Shown piece by piece: positions 1-10,699 of a stretch of DNA of 64,000 nucleotides. Both the position numbers and the translations under genes were made by a program. The stretch spans positions 278 to 64,277 of the forward strand of contig NZ_MKSM01000111.1 in NCBI RefSeq assembly GCF_001897285.1, given 5' to 3'. Each line of letters starts with the position of its first letter. Positions within the stretch are counted from its first letter, which is position 1. The notes under the pieces were generated by a model that saw nothing but the letters and a program-made list of their open reading frames with translations, was not told the DNA's origin and made no database searches. The stretch comes from Nitrobacter sp. 62-23. Its GTDB lineage: Bacteria; Pseudomonadota; Alphaproteobacteria; Rhizobiales; Xanthobacteraceae.

Positions 1-958
1 GATCCTTGAGAGCAGCGAGATTCGGCTTGCCGTTGAGCGGCGCGGGAGCGCCCTTCCGGCTGGCTATCGCCGCCGCCTCGGCCGCGCTCTTCAGATCCTG
101 CTCCATCTTGGCGATCAAGCCCTGCAGACTGTCGACCTGATGCGACAGTTCGACTGCGCGCGCGCCTTCCGCGGCCATATCCTTTTCGAAGCTGCTTTGC
201 TGCCGCTGCCGTTCGTCCACCAGCGTCGACAACCGGGTTTGTTCGGCCTTGAGCTTGTCGCGATCGGCTGCCATCCGGTCGCGTTCGGCGGCGATGGATT
301 TGCGCAGGCTGACGAGTTCATCGAGATCCGCCACGAGCCTTTCAGCGCGCCCGCGCATCTCCGGCACCACGGAGCCTAGCAATATCGCAGTCCGCAGGGA
401 TTGCAGCGCATCCTCCGGCCGCACCAGCAGAGCCGGCGGCGCGCGGCGGCCGACACGCTGCAGGGCAGCGAGCACTTCCACGATCTCCGAACGCCGCGAA
501 TCGAGCGAACCGCGGATTTCCTGCTCGCGTGCGTCGAGCGGCAGCAGGCGCGCTTCGGCCTCTGTAATCTTGGTTTCGATATCCCGAACCGCGGCGGCAG
601 TCTCGATCAACTGTTGATTGAGCTTGGCGCGGTTCTGGCCGATCGCCGCGATGTCGACCTTCAGCCGCTCCTGGAGTTCGGCGGTGCTCTTCTGCTGTGC
701 CCGCACCGCCTCCAACTCCTGCTCGCGCTGCTTGATATCGTCGGCAGACGGGACGGCGGCGGAGGGCGCGGGCGTTCCCGCTGCCTGCGCCCTCGCAGCG
801 GATAGAGCCGCGGACGAAACGCCGGCGAGCAGACAGGCCGCAAGGACCAGCACGGCAGACGGTTGTCCGTCGCGCGCGGCCACTTGTCTTGAAACGATGC
901 CTCGTGTCACGTGGGTCAATCGCATGTCAGGCAATCGGCGCTCGTCTGCTTGCACCAT
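1..958 (-). CDS. EnvC-like coiled-coil protein, N-terminal part (3' end outside window)
   Basis: An open minus-strand frame runs off the left edge. It begins with a hydrophobic export signal (VLVLAACLLAGVSS, ending near ARAQA) followed by long heptad-rich helices rich in Glu, Gln, Arg and Lys, with many KxxLxxxQ-type repeats. This is the layout of EnvC-type murein hydrolase activators, in which a periplasmic coiled coil precedes a degenerate LytM/M23 domain; that domain would lie beyond the edge and is not visible. ATG at 958 is chosen because of a GGAT-type ribosome site; an in-frame ATG at 925 is an alternative. The position directly after rlmH is usual for this order. The family call is inferred from the coiled coil and context. 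Confidence 0.75.
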   Translation of the reverse strand, partial: MVQADERRLPDMRLTHVTRGIVSRQVAARDGQPSAVLVLAACLLAGVSSAALSAARAQAAGTPAPSAAVPSADDIKQREQELEAVRAQQKSTAELQERLKVDIAAIGQNRAKLNQQLIETAAAVRDIETKITEAEARLLPLDAREQEIRGSLDSRRSEIVEVLAALQRVGRRAPPALLVRPEDALQSLRTAILLGSVVPEMRGRAERLVADLDELVSLRKSIAAERDRMAADRDKLKAEQTRLSTLVDERQRQQSSFEKDMAAEGARAVELSHQVDSLQGLIAKMEQDLKSAAEAAAIASRKGAPAPLNGKPNLAALKD

Positions 959-1044
959 GTCGATCCAATCAGGCCGGCATATAACGATTCGTCAAACTCG
1001 CCGCCGTCGCCATCTGGCTTGGATAGTTAAATCGTTCGTACCGC

Positions 1045-1527
1045 CTAGCCGCGGTGATAAGGATGGCCGGCCAGGATGGTCGCGGCCCGGTAGATCTGCT
1101 CCAGCAACATCACGCGCACGATCTGATGCGGCCAGGTGACCGCGCCGAACGCAACGCTCAGCTTAACCCTGCGCCGCAATTCGGGCGAAAGTCCGTCCGC
1201 ACCGCCCACAACAAAAACCGTGTTCGCCACCGACTCATCCCGCCAGCGGCCGAGATGAGCCGCAAACGCGGCGCTGTCGATGTTCTTGCCTCTTTCATCC
1301 AGCGCCACCAGAAGCGCTTCCTGCGGGATCAAGGCGAGAATCGAAGCAGCCTCTTCGCGAATGCGTTGTTCGGAATCGCGGGCGCGACTTTCCGGAATTT
1401 CATGGACGTCGAGGCCGCGAAATCCCAGCCTGCGGCCAATGTCATCGAAGCGTCCGCGGTAGCGGTCGGAAAGCTCCCGCTCCGGACCCTGCTTGAGACG
1501 GCCAATGGCAATGACGGCGAGTCGCAT
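1045..1527 (-). CDS. rlmH: 23S rRNA pseudouridine-1915 N3-methyltransferase RlmH
   Basis: A SPOUT methyltransferase that uses S-adenosylmethionine to methylate N3 of pseudouridine 1915 in helix 69 of 23S rRNA on the assembled 70S ribosome. The 160-residue protein matches the family length. Visible family features are the start MRLAVIAIGRLK, the LDERGK segment, the SAM-pocket stretch VFVVGGADGLS and the C-terminal knot EQIYRA with HPYHRG at the very end. It lies downstream of rsfS on the same strand, as in many Rhizobiales, within a ribosome-maturation cluster (rsfS, obgE, rpmA and rplU nearby). Confidence 0.96.
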   Translation of the reverse strand: MRLAVIAIGRLKQGPERELSDRYRGRFDDIGRRLGFRGLDVHEIPESRARDSEQRIREEAASILALIPQEALLVALDERGKNIDSAAFAAHLGRWRDESVANTVFVVGGADGLSPELRRRVKLSVAFGAVTWPHQIVRVMLLEQIYRAATILAGHPYHRG

Positions 1528-1703
1528 CCGCGCAAGTTACAGCGTTCTCAAGCGCTCCTCGGGTTGCCCCGGGAACGGCGTCGTTGGCGTGACGAAAACG
1601 CGTCACACCAAAATCATCGAAGGTCACTTCCGATACCGTCAGAAGCGGAAAAAGCACTCGCTCATTGAACGGAGCGACCGACCGTTGGCAGAGCGGCGCC
1701 GGC

Positions 1704-2237
1704 TCAGACCGTCTTCGCCGTCGCCGTGTTTTGTACCCACAACCTCTCCAGATTGTAGAATTCGCGAACCTCGGGCCTAAAGACGTGCAGGATCACATCG
1801 CCGGAATCGATGAGCACCCAGTCACAATTGGGCAGGCCCTCGACATGGACCTTCTTGATCCCGGTTTCCTTGAGAGCCTTGGCGACGTTTTCGGCGACCG
1901 CACCGACATGCCGGTTGGAGCGACCGGTCGTAACGACCATGTAGTCTGAAAAAGCCGATTTGCCGCGCAGGTCGATGGTGACCGTATCTTCCGCCTTCAT
2001 ATCATCAAGGCGGGAAAGGATCAGCTTGAGGGTCTCCTCGACGTCGGGTCGCGCCTTTGAGGCGACGGCGTCCGGCGAAGCCTTGTCTGCGTCCGACTTG
2101 ACAGTCTTCGATGCCGCTCTCTTCGAAGACGACCTGGGCGATGAGGACCTGGACGAGGAGGACCTGGGCAATACAGATGCGGTCAGGGACGATTTCCTTT
2201 CGCTGTATCGGACACGCCGAATCCCGGCGGCAGCCAA
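1704..2237 (-). CDS. rsfS: Ribosome silencing factor RsfS
   Basis: RsfS (RsfA/Iojap, DUF143) binds uL14 on the 50S subunit and blocks subunit joining when nutrients are scarce. The conserved domain starts near residue 66 (DVEETLKLILSRLDD) and includes KSAFSDYMVVTTGRSNRHV, NCDWVLIDSGDVILHVF and REFYNLERLW. The first 65 residues are a Ser/Arg/Lys-rich low-complexity leader encoded by short repeats near 2130-2175. The only start for the full frame is TTG at 2237; no ATG lies between it and the domain, so the true start is uncertain. It sits between nadD and rlmH. Confidence 0.9.
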   Translation of the reverse strand: MAAAGIRRVRYSERKSSLTASVLPRSSSSRSSSPRSSSKRAASKTVKSDADKASPDAVASKARPDVEETLKLILSRLDDMKAEDTVTIDLRGKSAFSDYMVVTTGRSNRHVGAVAENVAKALKETGIKKVHVEGLPNCDWVLIDSGDVILHVFRPEVREFYNLERLWVQNTATAKTV

Positions 2238-2269
2238 TAGACTATATTACGCATGTAGGCGGGAGGGTT

Positions 2270-2962
2270 TCAATATTCCAGTGGTGCGGCGGCCTCATGT
2301 TTCCCGGCCACGCTTTTCCATGTTCCATCTCCGTTCCGCAGCCCGGTCGAGGACAAACTCAACTTCATTCCGGTGAGGAAGACCCAGGCGGGCGGGAGAC
2401 GGGTCGCCAGCCGGGTGGCCTCGGCCTCAGGCAGACGCCACCTCGCCAAGGCCTGGCCGGCGGGCGCCGCGAGGGCACGGAAACTCTGCGGCGGGCGGTC
2501 GATCACTGCGATCGGCACCTCAGCGGCGATCCGCTGCCAGTTCTCCCAGCGATGGAACTGCGCCAGATTGTCAGCGCCCATGATCCAGACAAAATGCACA
2601 TTGGCGCACCTGCGCCGCAGATAGGTGATGGTATCGACGGTGTAGCGCGTTCCGATGACAGCTTCGAGACAACTGACATCGATCCGCGGATCCCCGGCCG
2701 TCGCCCGCGCGGCTGCGGCGCGTTCGGCGAGATCGTACAGCGAGCGCCGGTCCTTGAGCGGGTTGCCGGGCGAAACCAGCCACCAGACCCGATCGAGTTT
2801 CAGCCGCTTCAAGGCATACAGGCTGACGGCGCGATGCGCGGCATGAGGCGGATTGAACGAGCCGCCGAACAGACCGATGCGCATGCCGTCGGAATGAAGC
2901 GGGAGGGCGCACGACGAAGCGACTGAACGCAGCCCCAAGTCAGTCTCCGCGCAAGCAGGCAC
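2270..2962 (-). CDS. nadD: Nicotinate-nucleotide adenylyltransferase NadD
   Basis: Transfers AMP from ATP to nicotinate mononucleotide to form deamido-NAD in NAD biosynthesis. The nucleotidyltransferase signature is clear: [18 protein letters not shown], containing the GSFNPxHxxH motif, starts at residue 27 of the open frame, followed by [11 protein letters not shown] and [14 protein letters not shown]. The C-terminal ISST-type motif reads LSSTGLR. The frame opens with GTG at 2962; homology starts at the ATG at 2884, so the first 26 residues may not be translated. It is upstream of rsfS and downstream of proA on the same strand. Confidence 0.95.
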   Translation of the reverse strand: MPACAETDLGLRSVASSCALPLHSDGMRIGLFGGSFNPPHAAHRAVSLYALKRLKLDRVWWLVSPGNPLKDRRSLYDLAERAAAARATAGDPRIDVSCLEAVIGTRYTVDTITYLRRRCANVHFVWIMGADNLAQFHRWENWQRIAAEVPIAVIDRPPQSFRALAAPAGQALARWRLPEAEATRLATRLPPAWVFLTGMKLSLSSTGLRNGDGTWKSVAGKHEAAAPLEY

Positions 2963-3024
2963 GTGATCCGCCGTAGCGCCTGCGGTTTGGCGAAAGCATC
3001 ATGCGCGCCCAAATGACATTGCGC

Positions 3025-4317
3025 TCACGGCCGGGTCTGTCCGGCGCCGTGAACGCGATATTTGAAACTGGTGAGTTGCTCGGCGCCGACCGGCCCGCGC
3101 GCATGGAATTTGCCGGTCGCGATGCCGATTTCGGCGCCAAAGCCGAATTCGCCGCCGTCGGCGAATTGCGTCGAGGCGTTGTGCAGCACGATCGCCGAAT
3201 CCACTTCGTCAAGAAACCTCGCGGCAATCTTTGAATCGTCGGTCACGATCGCATCGGTATGGTGCGAGCCGTGGCGCTGGATATGATCGATCGCCTCGCC
3301 AACGCCATCGACGACGCGCGCGGCGATGATCGCAGCTTCATATTCGGTATCCCAGTCGTCATCGGTTGCCGGCTTGACCCGCGCATCGACGCCCTGCACG
3401 GCGGCGTCGCCGCGCACCTCGCAGCCCGCATCGATCAGCATTTCGACCAGCGGCTTGAGCGCCTTCGCCGCGCCGGCGCGATCGACCAGCAGCGTCTCGG
3501 CCGCGCCGCAGATGCCGGGACGGCGCATCTTGGCGTTGAGCACGATCGCCTTCGCCATCGCGAGATCAGCTGCGCCATCGACATAGACGTGATTGACGCC
3601 TTCCAGATGCGCGAACACCGGCACGCGCGCCTCGGCCTCGACGCGCGCGACAAGGCTCTTGCCGCCGCGCGGCACGATCACGTCAATGCCGCCGTTCAAC
3701 CCGCCGAGCAGCAAGCCGACCGCGGCGCGGTCGCGCGTCGGCACCAGCGTGATCGCCGCTTCGGGCAGGCCCGCCTCGCGCAAGCCCTGGACCAGACAAT
3801 CATGGATCGCACGGCATGAGCGGAAACTGTCGGAGCCGCCGCGCAGGATCACGGCATTGCCGGATTTCAGGCACAGCACGCCGGCATCGGCGCAGACGTT
3901 GGGGCGGCTCTCGAAGATCACGGCGATGACGCCGAGCGGTACGCGCACGCGCTCGATCGTCATTCCATTGGGGCGCTGCCAGCTTTCGGTGACGCGCCCG
4001 ACCGGATCGTCGATCCCGCGCACCACCTTGACGCCATCGGCCATCGCATCGATGCGCGCCTGCGTCAGCGTCAGACGATCGAGGAACGCGGAAGCAGCGC
4101 CGCCGGCGCGCGCCTCGGTGACGTCCTCGGCATTGGCCTTGAGAATCGCGGCCGCATGGCTACGGATCGCGCGCTCGATCGCATCGAGCGCCTGATTCTT
4201 CTGCGTCGTCGATGCGAGGCCGAGCACGCGCGCGGCGGCGCGCGCCTGCGTTGCAAGCTCGCTCATCAAAGCGGGCAGATCGGCCGAGGCGCCGACCGCC
4301 TTCAGGGAGGCCGTCAT
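3025..4317 (-). CDS. proA: Gamma-glutamyl phosphate reductase ProA
   Basis: Second enzyme of proline synthesis: it reduces gamma-glutamyl phosphate with NADPH to glutamate 5-semialdehyde. The 430-residue length is normal for the aldehyde-dehydrogenase-fold family. Visible motifs are [15 protein letters not shown], the substrate/cofactor region [15 protein letters not shown], the catalytic cysteine in [15 protein letters not shown], and the end FTSFKYRV-like [10 protein letters not shown]. The partner kinase proB lies 3 kb away on the same strand, separated by a regulator/flavoprotein pair and a membrane protein. ATG at 4317 is the first start and fits the family N terminus. Confidence 0.97.
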   Translation of the reverse strand: MTASLKAVGASADLPALMSELATQARAAARVLGLASTTQKNQALDAIERAIRSHAAAILKANAEDVTEARAGGAASAFLDRLTLTQARIDAMADGVKVVRGIDDPVGRVTESWQRPNGMTIERVRVPLGVIAVIFESRPNVCADAGVLCLKSGNAVILRGGSDSFRSCRAIHDCLVQGLREAGLPEAAITLVPTRDRAAVGLLLGGLNGGIDVIVPRGGKSLVARVEAEARVPVFAHLEGVNHVYVDGAADLAMAKAIVLNAKMRRPGICGAAETLLVDRAGAAKALKPLVEMLIDAGCEVRGDAAVQGVDARVKPATDDDWDTEYEAAIIAARVVDGVGEAIDHIQRHGSHHTDAIVTDDSKIAARFLDEVDSAIVLHNASTQFADGGEFGFGAEIGIATGKFHARGPVGAEQLTSFKYRVHGAGQTRP

Positions 4318-4364
4318 GTCAGGCAGAATTCCTGGCGGTTCAGTTTTTCTCTTATAGTCATGTC

Positions 4365-4531
4365 CTAGTGTGGTGGTTCAGAAGTTCGCTTCGGTGCTCA
4401 ATCAAGTCCGTCAAGCGAACTTCTGAACCTAAACCACACTAGAATCATAAAGTTGCTAGTGTCCCTTTGATTCCGAAGTTCGCATCAGAGGTTGCTGCAA
4501 GGGTATACGAACTTCGGAATTGGGACACTAG
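4365..4531. repeat. Twin-hairpin palindromic element, copy A
   Basis: Two long inverted repeats stand in series. Hairpin 1 pairs 4365-4391 with 4413-4442 (27 pairs, with a TAA bulge on the 3' arm). Hairpin 2 pairs 4456-4465 with 4522-4531 and 4470-4482 with 4508-4520, with a TTTG/T internal loop. A 13-nt linker (4443-4455) separates them. Both hairpins begin CTAGTG and end CACTAG, and both carry the core GAAGTTCG. The element lies upstream of proA and just downstream of the HxlR gene. Copy B (28942-29111) has the same plan with different stems. Confidence 0.85.
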
Positions 4532-4550
4532 CACACTTGCGACCGGCCGG

Positions 4551-5279
4551 CTATTGAGCAGCCAACTCAGCCTGGCCGGTCGGTCTTGCACCAGCCGGCG
4601 CGAACGTGCTGAGCGCGAACCATGACCGAAAGGCCGCCACGTCTCGGCGCGCTCCGTCGAGGCGAAGCCGGTCGTCGCGAATGGCGCGGTCGATCGCGAT
4701 GTGGCCGAGCCAGATCTCGGTCAGCAAGCGCAGGCTGGCGGCCACGAACAGGTTCACCTCGAAGCCCGGATCCTTGTAGCAGAGATCGACGGCGTCGCCC
4801 TCGAACACCAGCCAGTAACAGCGCTGGTTGGCCGGCACCCCGGACAGCCGGAACTCGGTGACGTGACGGCGGTCGTGATGGGGAATTCTGGCCGCGACAT
4901 TGCGCCGGACATCCCACATCAAAAGATTCGGATCGAGATTGCCTGCATCCACCAGATCGCGGCGCAGCCAGCGCTGCGCCCACAGTCCCATGCCTTCGAT
5001 GACCGGAAACAATTCCTTGCCCGCGGGCGTCAGATGATATTCGGCGCCGCCGTGCAAGCCGGTGCGGCGCTCGATGATGCCTGCGTGCTGCAATTCCTTC
5101 AGCCGCCGCGCCAGCAGGGCCGACGACATTCGCGGCACACCGCGTTGCAGATCGTTGAAGCGGACACTGCCACACAGGAGTTCGCGGATCACGAGCGGCG
5201 TCCATCGTTCCGCCAGCACCTCGCTGGCAATGGCGACCGGACAGAACTGGCCGTAACTCCGTGCTTCGCGCATGGACAA
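4551..5279 (-). CDS. HxlR-family winged-helix transcriptional regulator
   Basis: The first 110 residues match the HxlR DNA-binding domain: CPVAIASEVLAERWTPLVIREL, then RFNDLQRGVPRMSSALLARRLKEL (recognition helix region), and the wing RTGLHGGAEYHLTPAGKEL. HxlR proteins are usually about 110-130 residues; here about 120 extra C-terminal residues form a second domain that may bind a ligand (SCP2-like fold is a guess). The gene is divergent from the acyl-CoA dehydrogenase-like gene at 5381 across a 101-bp gap, which suggests it regulates that gene. No ligand can be read from the sequence. Confidence 0.88.
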   Translation of the reverse strand: MSMREARSYGQFCPVAIASEVLAERWTPLVIRELLCGSVRFNDLQRGVPRMSSALLARRLKELQHAGIIERRTGLHGGAEYHLTPAGKELFPVIEGMGLWAQRWLRRDLVDAGNLDPNLLMWDVRRNVAARIPHHDRRHVTEFRLSGVPANQRCYWLVFEGDAVDLCYKDPGFEVNLFVAASLRLLTEIWLGHIAIDRAIRDDRLRLDGARRDVAAFRSWFALSTFAPAGARPTGQAELAAQ

Positions 5280-5380
5280 ATCTTATCCCCGGGCCTCACG
5301 CCAGGCAACTTCACATATTGAAGTTGAAATTCGACGCCACGGGCGCACGATCCCTCCACGTCCAGCATCAGGAGCCGGTT

Positions 5381-6511
5381 ATGACAGGGTATCTCGACCT
5401 TCAGGCGCTCGTGCAGATCATCGGCCCGCGTTTTGCCGAAGGCGCCGCGGAGCGCGATGCGGGGGATATTTTCGTCGCGGACCACTACGATGTGCTGACG
5501 CAACACAAGGTGTTCTCCGCGCTGGTGCCCAGGGAGTTCGGCGGTGGCGGCGTTGCGTACAGCGCCATGTGCCGTTTCCTGCGCGAGCTTGCACATTACT
5601 GTCCCTCGACGGCGCTTGCGCTGTCGATGCACCAGCATCTCGTCGCCGCGGCTGTCTATAATCACCGCCAGGGCCGGCCGGGGCGGAAGCTTTTGGAACG
5701 GGTCGCAGCGTCCGAACTGGTGCTGATCTCAACGGGCGCCGCCGACTGGATGGAATCAAACGGTCTGGCGCAGCGTGCCAATGGCGGCTTCCGGGTCAAT
5801 GCACGAAAGCCCTTCGGCAGCGGCTCGCCCAAAGGCGGCCTGCTGATGACATCGGCGCCGTTCGAAGATCCTGACGAAGGCTGGCAGGTGCTGCATTTCG
5901 CGGTGCCGTTCGATGCGCCGGGCGTGTCACTTGGCGACGACTGGCAGACGCTCGGCATGCGCGCGACGGGATCGCAGACCATCGTTCTGGAGAACGTGTT
6001 CGTACCGGATGACGCGGTCGCGCTGCGGCGGCCGCGCGGCCATTTTCATCCCGCTTGGAACGTGATCCTGACGGTCGCGATGCCCCTGATCATGTCGGTC
6101 TATGCCGGCATCGCCGAGGCAGCGGCGGCGATCGGCACCGGGCTTGCAAAAAAGCGCATGAACGATCCCACAGTGCCTTATCTTCTGGGCGAACTCGCCA
6201 ACGAACTGACCAAGGTTCAACTCGCGATCGACGATATGGTCCGCCTGACCAACGACTTCGACGTCACGATGGGCCTGGAGGTGACCGGTCCCATGCTGGT
6301 GCGCAAGACCATCGTCGCAGACGGTGTGCTGGCGACCGTGGAGAAGGCGCTGGAAGTGGCCGGCGGCGCCGGCTTCTATCGCAAGGCCGGGCTCGAACGC
6401 CTGCTGCGCGACGCGCACGGCGCGCAATTCCACCCGCTCCCGGCGAAACGGCAGCAGCGGTTCACCGGCCGCGTCGCTCTCGGTCTCGATCCGATCGCGG
6501 ATGCAGCGTAA
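5381..6511 (+). CDS. Acyl-CoA dehydrogenase-family flavoprotein
   Basis: A 376-residue protein of the acyl-CoA dehydrogenase/flavin monooxygenase superfamily. Visible features are the N-terminal helical domain with the YSAMCRFLRELAHYCPSTALAL stretch split over helices, the middle beta-domain with GFRVNARKPFGSGSPKGG, the WQTLGMRATGSQTI motif typical of the family, and C-terminal helices ending in RDAHGAQFHPL. A catalytic Glu is not obvious, so an FMN-dependent DszC/SfnC-like oxygenase is as possible as a true dehydrogenase. The start at 5381 follows AGGAG at good spacing; the frame is open 40 codons further upstream without a ribosome site. Likely controlled by the divergent HxlR regulator. 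Confidence 0.85.
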   Translation: MTGYLDLQALVQIIGPRFAEGAAERDAGDIFVADHYDVLTQHKVFSALVPREFGGGGVAYSAMCRFLRELAHYCPSTALALSMHQHLVAAAVYNHRQGRPGRKLLERVAASELVLISTGAADWMESNGLAQRANGGFRVNARKPFGSGSPKGGLLMTSAPFEDPDEGWQVLHFAVPFDAPGVSLGDDWQTLGMRATGSQTIVLENVFVPDDAVALRRPRGHFHPAWNVILTVAMPLIMSVYAGIAEAAAAIGTGLAKKRMNDPTVPYLLGELANELTKVQLAIDDMVRLTNDFDVTMGLEVTGPMLVRKTIVADGVLATVEKALEVAGGAGFYRKAGLERLLRDAHGAQFHPLPAKRQQRFTGRVALGLDPIADAA

Positions 6512-6817
6512 GCCACGGCCAGACGTCTTTCGGCTGTTATGAATCAGGCTCGGCGGGACGCGTCCGGGCCATCGATCCTTTCAAATGAAGACAGGCCGCG
6601 CAAGTCGCGCGCGCCAGCCGGGTTCACGGCATCACGCGCCGTCGCATCCGTCCAATTCTTCGTGAAAGCGAAACCCGCCGAGTTCGACGCCGTTTTATAT
6701 TCGTACGGCTGGCTAGCTCAATGCAGGTCGCGCCAGTCCCTCTTGACGCGGCGTGGCGTCCCGCCACCTCAACCCGCCAAGCCCGCATTGCGCGCCATCT
6801 CAAGAAAGGCATTCTCC
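6512..6817. other. Intergenic stretch without recognised feature
   Basis: This 306-bp gap between the flavoprotein gene and the small membrane protein has an open plus frame (from 6539) joined to the membrane-protein gene, but its residues show no family pattern and the gene has a better start at 6818. I see no strong hairpin here. Confidence 0.5.
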
Positions 6818-7252
6818 ATGACTAGAGAAATTGTCGCTCATGATCACCCGGCGAACGAGACGTACACTCAGCTTCACTCCACGATTCCAAAGATCGCCGC
6901 AGGCTTCGTCACCTGGTTCGTCCTGATGGCCTGGCTGTTTTTCGACAGGCAGAGCCTCGTCGCACTTCCGCTGGCCTTCATCACCGTTCTGTTTCTGGTG
7001 GCTGGCCTGTGTTTCAGTGCGTCGTTCCTGGTGTGGTACAGACATCAGCCCGACTACGACAGACATCCGAACGAGGTCCCGTTCCGGGATTGGATCTCGG
7101 GAAAATTTGCGGTCTGGGGCAGTCAGCAGAGCGCCGGGCAGGCAGCCACCGAGATATTGTTGCCGATGGCGGCCGCCGCTTTTGGAATCACCGCGATGGG
7201 ACTTATCTACACGATCTCCGGCTCTATGATTGGCTCCAGCATGGTTAGCTGA
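6818..7252 (+). CDS. Small integral membrane protein of unknown function
   Basis: A 144-residue protein with about three hydrophobic spans: roughly residues 24-38 (FVTWFVLMAWLFF), 43-70 (VALPLAFITVLFLVAGLCF) and 120-140 (AAAAFGITAMGLIYTISG). A polar loop rich in Asp and His (RHQPDYDRHPNEVPF) lies between spans 2 and 3. I do not recognise the family. ATG at 6818 is preferred over the longer open frame because AAGAAAGG lies just upstream and the extra N-terminal residues are low complexity. It ends convergent to proB. Confidence 0.7.
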   Translation: MTREIVAHDHPANETYTQLHSTIPKIAAGFVTWFVLMAWLFFDRQSLVALPLAFITVLFLVAGLCFSASFLVWYRHQPDYDRHPNEVPFRDWISGKFAVWGSQQSAGQAATEILLPMAAAAFGITAMGLIYTISGSMIGSSMVS

Positions 7253-7295
7253 ACCGTCTTCCACTTAGCCGGAAAATACTCCAGGACTCGTCATG

Positions 7296-7314
7296 GCCCG
7301 GCATAAAGCCGGGC
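7296..7314. terminator. GC-rich hairpin between convergent genes
   Basis: GCCCGGC (7296-7302) and GCCGGGC (7308-7314) form a 7-bp stem with loop ATAAA. It lies between the convergent membrane-protein gene and proB. There is no T-tract, so a terminator role is only plausible. Confidence 0.4.
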
Positions 7315-7347
7315 TTGACGATTCAATCAAACCTGATCCGCTCCCAT

Positions 7348-8487
7348 CTAGCCAGCGTCGCCGCGTTGCCCGCCAACCACGAGATCGTCGCGGTGGATCA
7401 TTTCGGCCCGGCCGCTGATGCCGAGGATCTGCGCCGCATCGGAGGACGAGCGTCCCTTGATCTTCTCGGCGTCGTCGGCGTCGTAGGCAACGAGACCGCG
7501 GCCGATCTCATGCGTATTCGGGCCGCGCACGATGACGGCGTCCCCTCGCGCGAATTGCCCGTCGACCCGGATCACGCCGGCAGGAAGCAGGCTCTTGCCG
7601 GCACGCAGCGCCGCGACCGCGCCGGCATCGATGATCAGCGTCCCTTTCGGCTCCAGCGAACCGGCGATCCAGCGTTTACGCGCCGTGACCGGATTCGCCG
7701 GCGTCAGAAACCAGGTGCAACGGCCGCCGTCCATGACGGCCTGCAGCGGATGATCGATCTTGCCCGAGGCGATCAGCATGTGGATGCCCGAGGTGGTCGC
7801 GATCTTCGCCGCCTCGATCTTGGTCCGCATGCCGCCGCGCGACAATTCGGAGGCGGCGCTCCCCGCCATCGCCTCGATGTCGGCGGTGACGCGCTTCACA
7901 AGCGGAATCAGTTTCGCATCCGGATTGAGATGGGGCGGCGCGTCGTAAAGCCCGTCGATGTCCGACAGCAGAATCAGCAGGTCGGCGCTCGCCATGGAGG
8001 CGACGCGCGCGGCGAGACGGTCGTTGTCGCCGTAGCGGATTTCGTTGGTGGCGACCGTGTCATTCTCGTTGATGACCGGAACAGCGCGCCATTCGAGCAG
8101 TTTCGCGATGGTCGAGCGCGCATTGAGATAGCGGCGGCGTTCTTCCGTGTCCTGCAACGTCACCAGAACCTGCCCGGCGCCGATGCCGTGATCGCCCAGC
8201 ACCTTCGACCAGATCCGCGCCAGCGCGATCTGCCCGACCGCGGCGGCGGCCTGGCTCTCCTCCAGCTTCAACGTGCCGCGCGGCAGCTTGAGCCGGCTGC
8301 GGCCCAGCGCGATCGAGCCCGACGAAACGATCAACACGTCGCGTCCCTCGCCATGAAGACCGGCGATATCAGCGGCCAGCGCCGTCAGCCACGCTGCGCG
8401 GACCTCGCCGGCATCGGAATCGATCAAAAGCGACGAGCCGACCTTGACGACGATGCGGCGAAATCTCTTGAGATGCAGGCTGGACAT
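7348..8487 (-). CDS. proB: Glutamate 5-kinase ProB
   Basis: First enzyme of proline synthesis, phosphorylating the gamma-carboxylate of glutamate with ATP; normally feedback-inhibited by proline. The amino-acid kinase domain shows [11 protein letters not shown], the [11 protein letters not shown] segment, the [15 protein letters not shown] strand and [16 protein letters not shown]-terminal PUA domain follows ([25 protein letters not shown]). The 379-residue length is normal. It lies just downstream of obgE on the same strand, an order common in alphaproteobacteria. Confidence 0.97.
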   Translation of the reverse strand: MSSLHLKRFRRIVVKVGSSLLIDSDAGEVRAAWLTALAADIAGLHGEGRDVLIVSSGSIALGRSRLKLPRGTLKLEESQAAAAVGQIALARIWSKVLGDHGIGAGQVLVTLQDTEERRRYLNARSTIAKLLEWRAVPVINENDTVATNEIRYGDNDRLAARVASMASADLLILLSDIDGLYDAPPHLNPDAKLIPLVKRVTADIEAMAGSAASELSRGGMRTKIEAAKIATTSGIHMLIASGKIDHPLQAVMDGGRCTWFLTPANPVTARKRWIAGSLEPKGTLIIDAGAVAALRAGKSLLPAGVIRVDGQFARGDAVIVRGPNTHEIGRGLVAYDADDAEKIKGRSSSDAAQILGISGRAEMIHRDDLVVGGQRGDAG

Positions 8488-8636
8488 GGTGGTCGGCGAT
8501 CAATCGAGCGAAGGCGCCGCTTTCATCACATGAAAGCGACGCCTTGGAAAGCGGAATGCCGGTCCGGGTCAGTTTCCTTCGAAGCGCCAGTTCGTGACTT
8601 TGCCGGAATGACGGACAACCCGGCCACGGGATCGTC

Positions 8637-9847
<1,211 letters not shown>

Positions 9848-9959
9848 TTAGGTAAGTTACGCGCGGTCGCGAGGCAACCGCCGCGACGCACCATCAATTC
9901 GTCATGCCGGATTGACCCGGCGCTCAATTGCATCGTTCGTGCCCTAACGGGTTCGGCTG

Positions 9960-10562
9960 TTACCGTTCGCGGCGCGCGGCGCTGCTCCAGTTCTTCAACG
10001 ACGACCAAACGCCTCGCGACAGGCGGAAGCGATCGACCGGCGTCGACGATCCCAGCGCCCTGGAGCGATGCAGTTCGACACCGGTCCACTGGAAGCCGCA
10101 CTTCTCCAGCACGTTACGCGACGCCGGATTGACCACGCGCGCACCGGAGCGCAACTGGTCGACCGCGAACGCCTCGAAGGTGTAATCGATCACCGCGCGC
10201 GCCGCCTCGGTGGCGAAACCCCGGCCCCAGTAGTCGACGCCGACCCAGTAGCCAAGCTCGGGCGCGTCCGGCTCGCTCCAGTCGACGCCAGCCACCCCGA
10301 CGGGAACGTGATTGTGCTCGATCAGAAACACGGTCTCGCTGCTGTCGCCGGCGACGGCGTCGACAAAGCGAACCGCCTCCTCCTGCGTGTAGGGGTGCGG
10401 CAGGCGGCGCGCCATCTCCGCGATCCGGCGATCGTTGGCGAGAGCGGCAATGACCCTGGCGTCGGCCAGCGTCGGTTTGCGCAGGCTCAGCCGCTCGGTC
10501 TCGAGAATGAACGGCCGCGTCTGGCGCAGCGCGAGGGTCGGGGTCGGAATGTCCTGCAGCAT
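9960..10562 (-). CDS. GNAT-family N-acetyltransferase (RimJ/RimL type)
   Basis: A 200-residue acetyltransferase of the RimJ/RimL-like group, which use acetyl-CoA to acetylate protein N termini or small amines. It begins with the ETERLSLRKPTLADA strand-helix unit typical of Acetyltransf_3, and the acetyl-CoA loop reads YWGRGFATEAARAVIDY. NPASRNVLEKCGFQ is the final conserved helix. The start at 10562 follows GGAG at 6 nt; the open frame continues 35 codons upstream without homology. Its place between obgE and rpmA is conserved in relatives; the substrate cannot be told. Confidence 0.88.
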   Translation of the reverse strand: MLQDIPTPTLALRQTRPFILETERLSLRKPTLADARVIAALANDRRIAEMARRLPHPYTQEEAVRFVDAVAGDSSETVFLIEHNHVPVGVAGVDWSEPDAPELGYWVGVDYWGRGFATEAARAVIDYTFEAFAVDQLRSGARVVNPASRNVLEKCGFQWTGVELHRSRALGSSTPVDRFRLSRGVWSSLKNWSSAARRER

Positions 10563-10699
10563 GGTCGGCTCCGTGATGCGAACGCAGGTCCATATGCAAA
10601 CGCAAACTAAAAAGGGAGGCCGGTTTCCCGCCTCCCCATCGAAGCCGTTCATGCTCCGCCGGTTCAACAGGGACCGGCGGACGCAATATCATCCACCGT

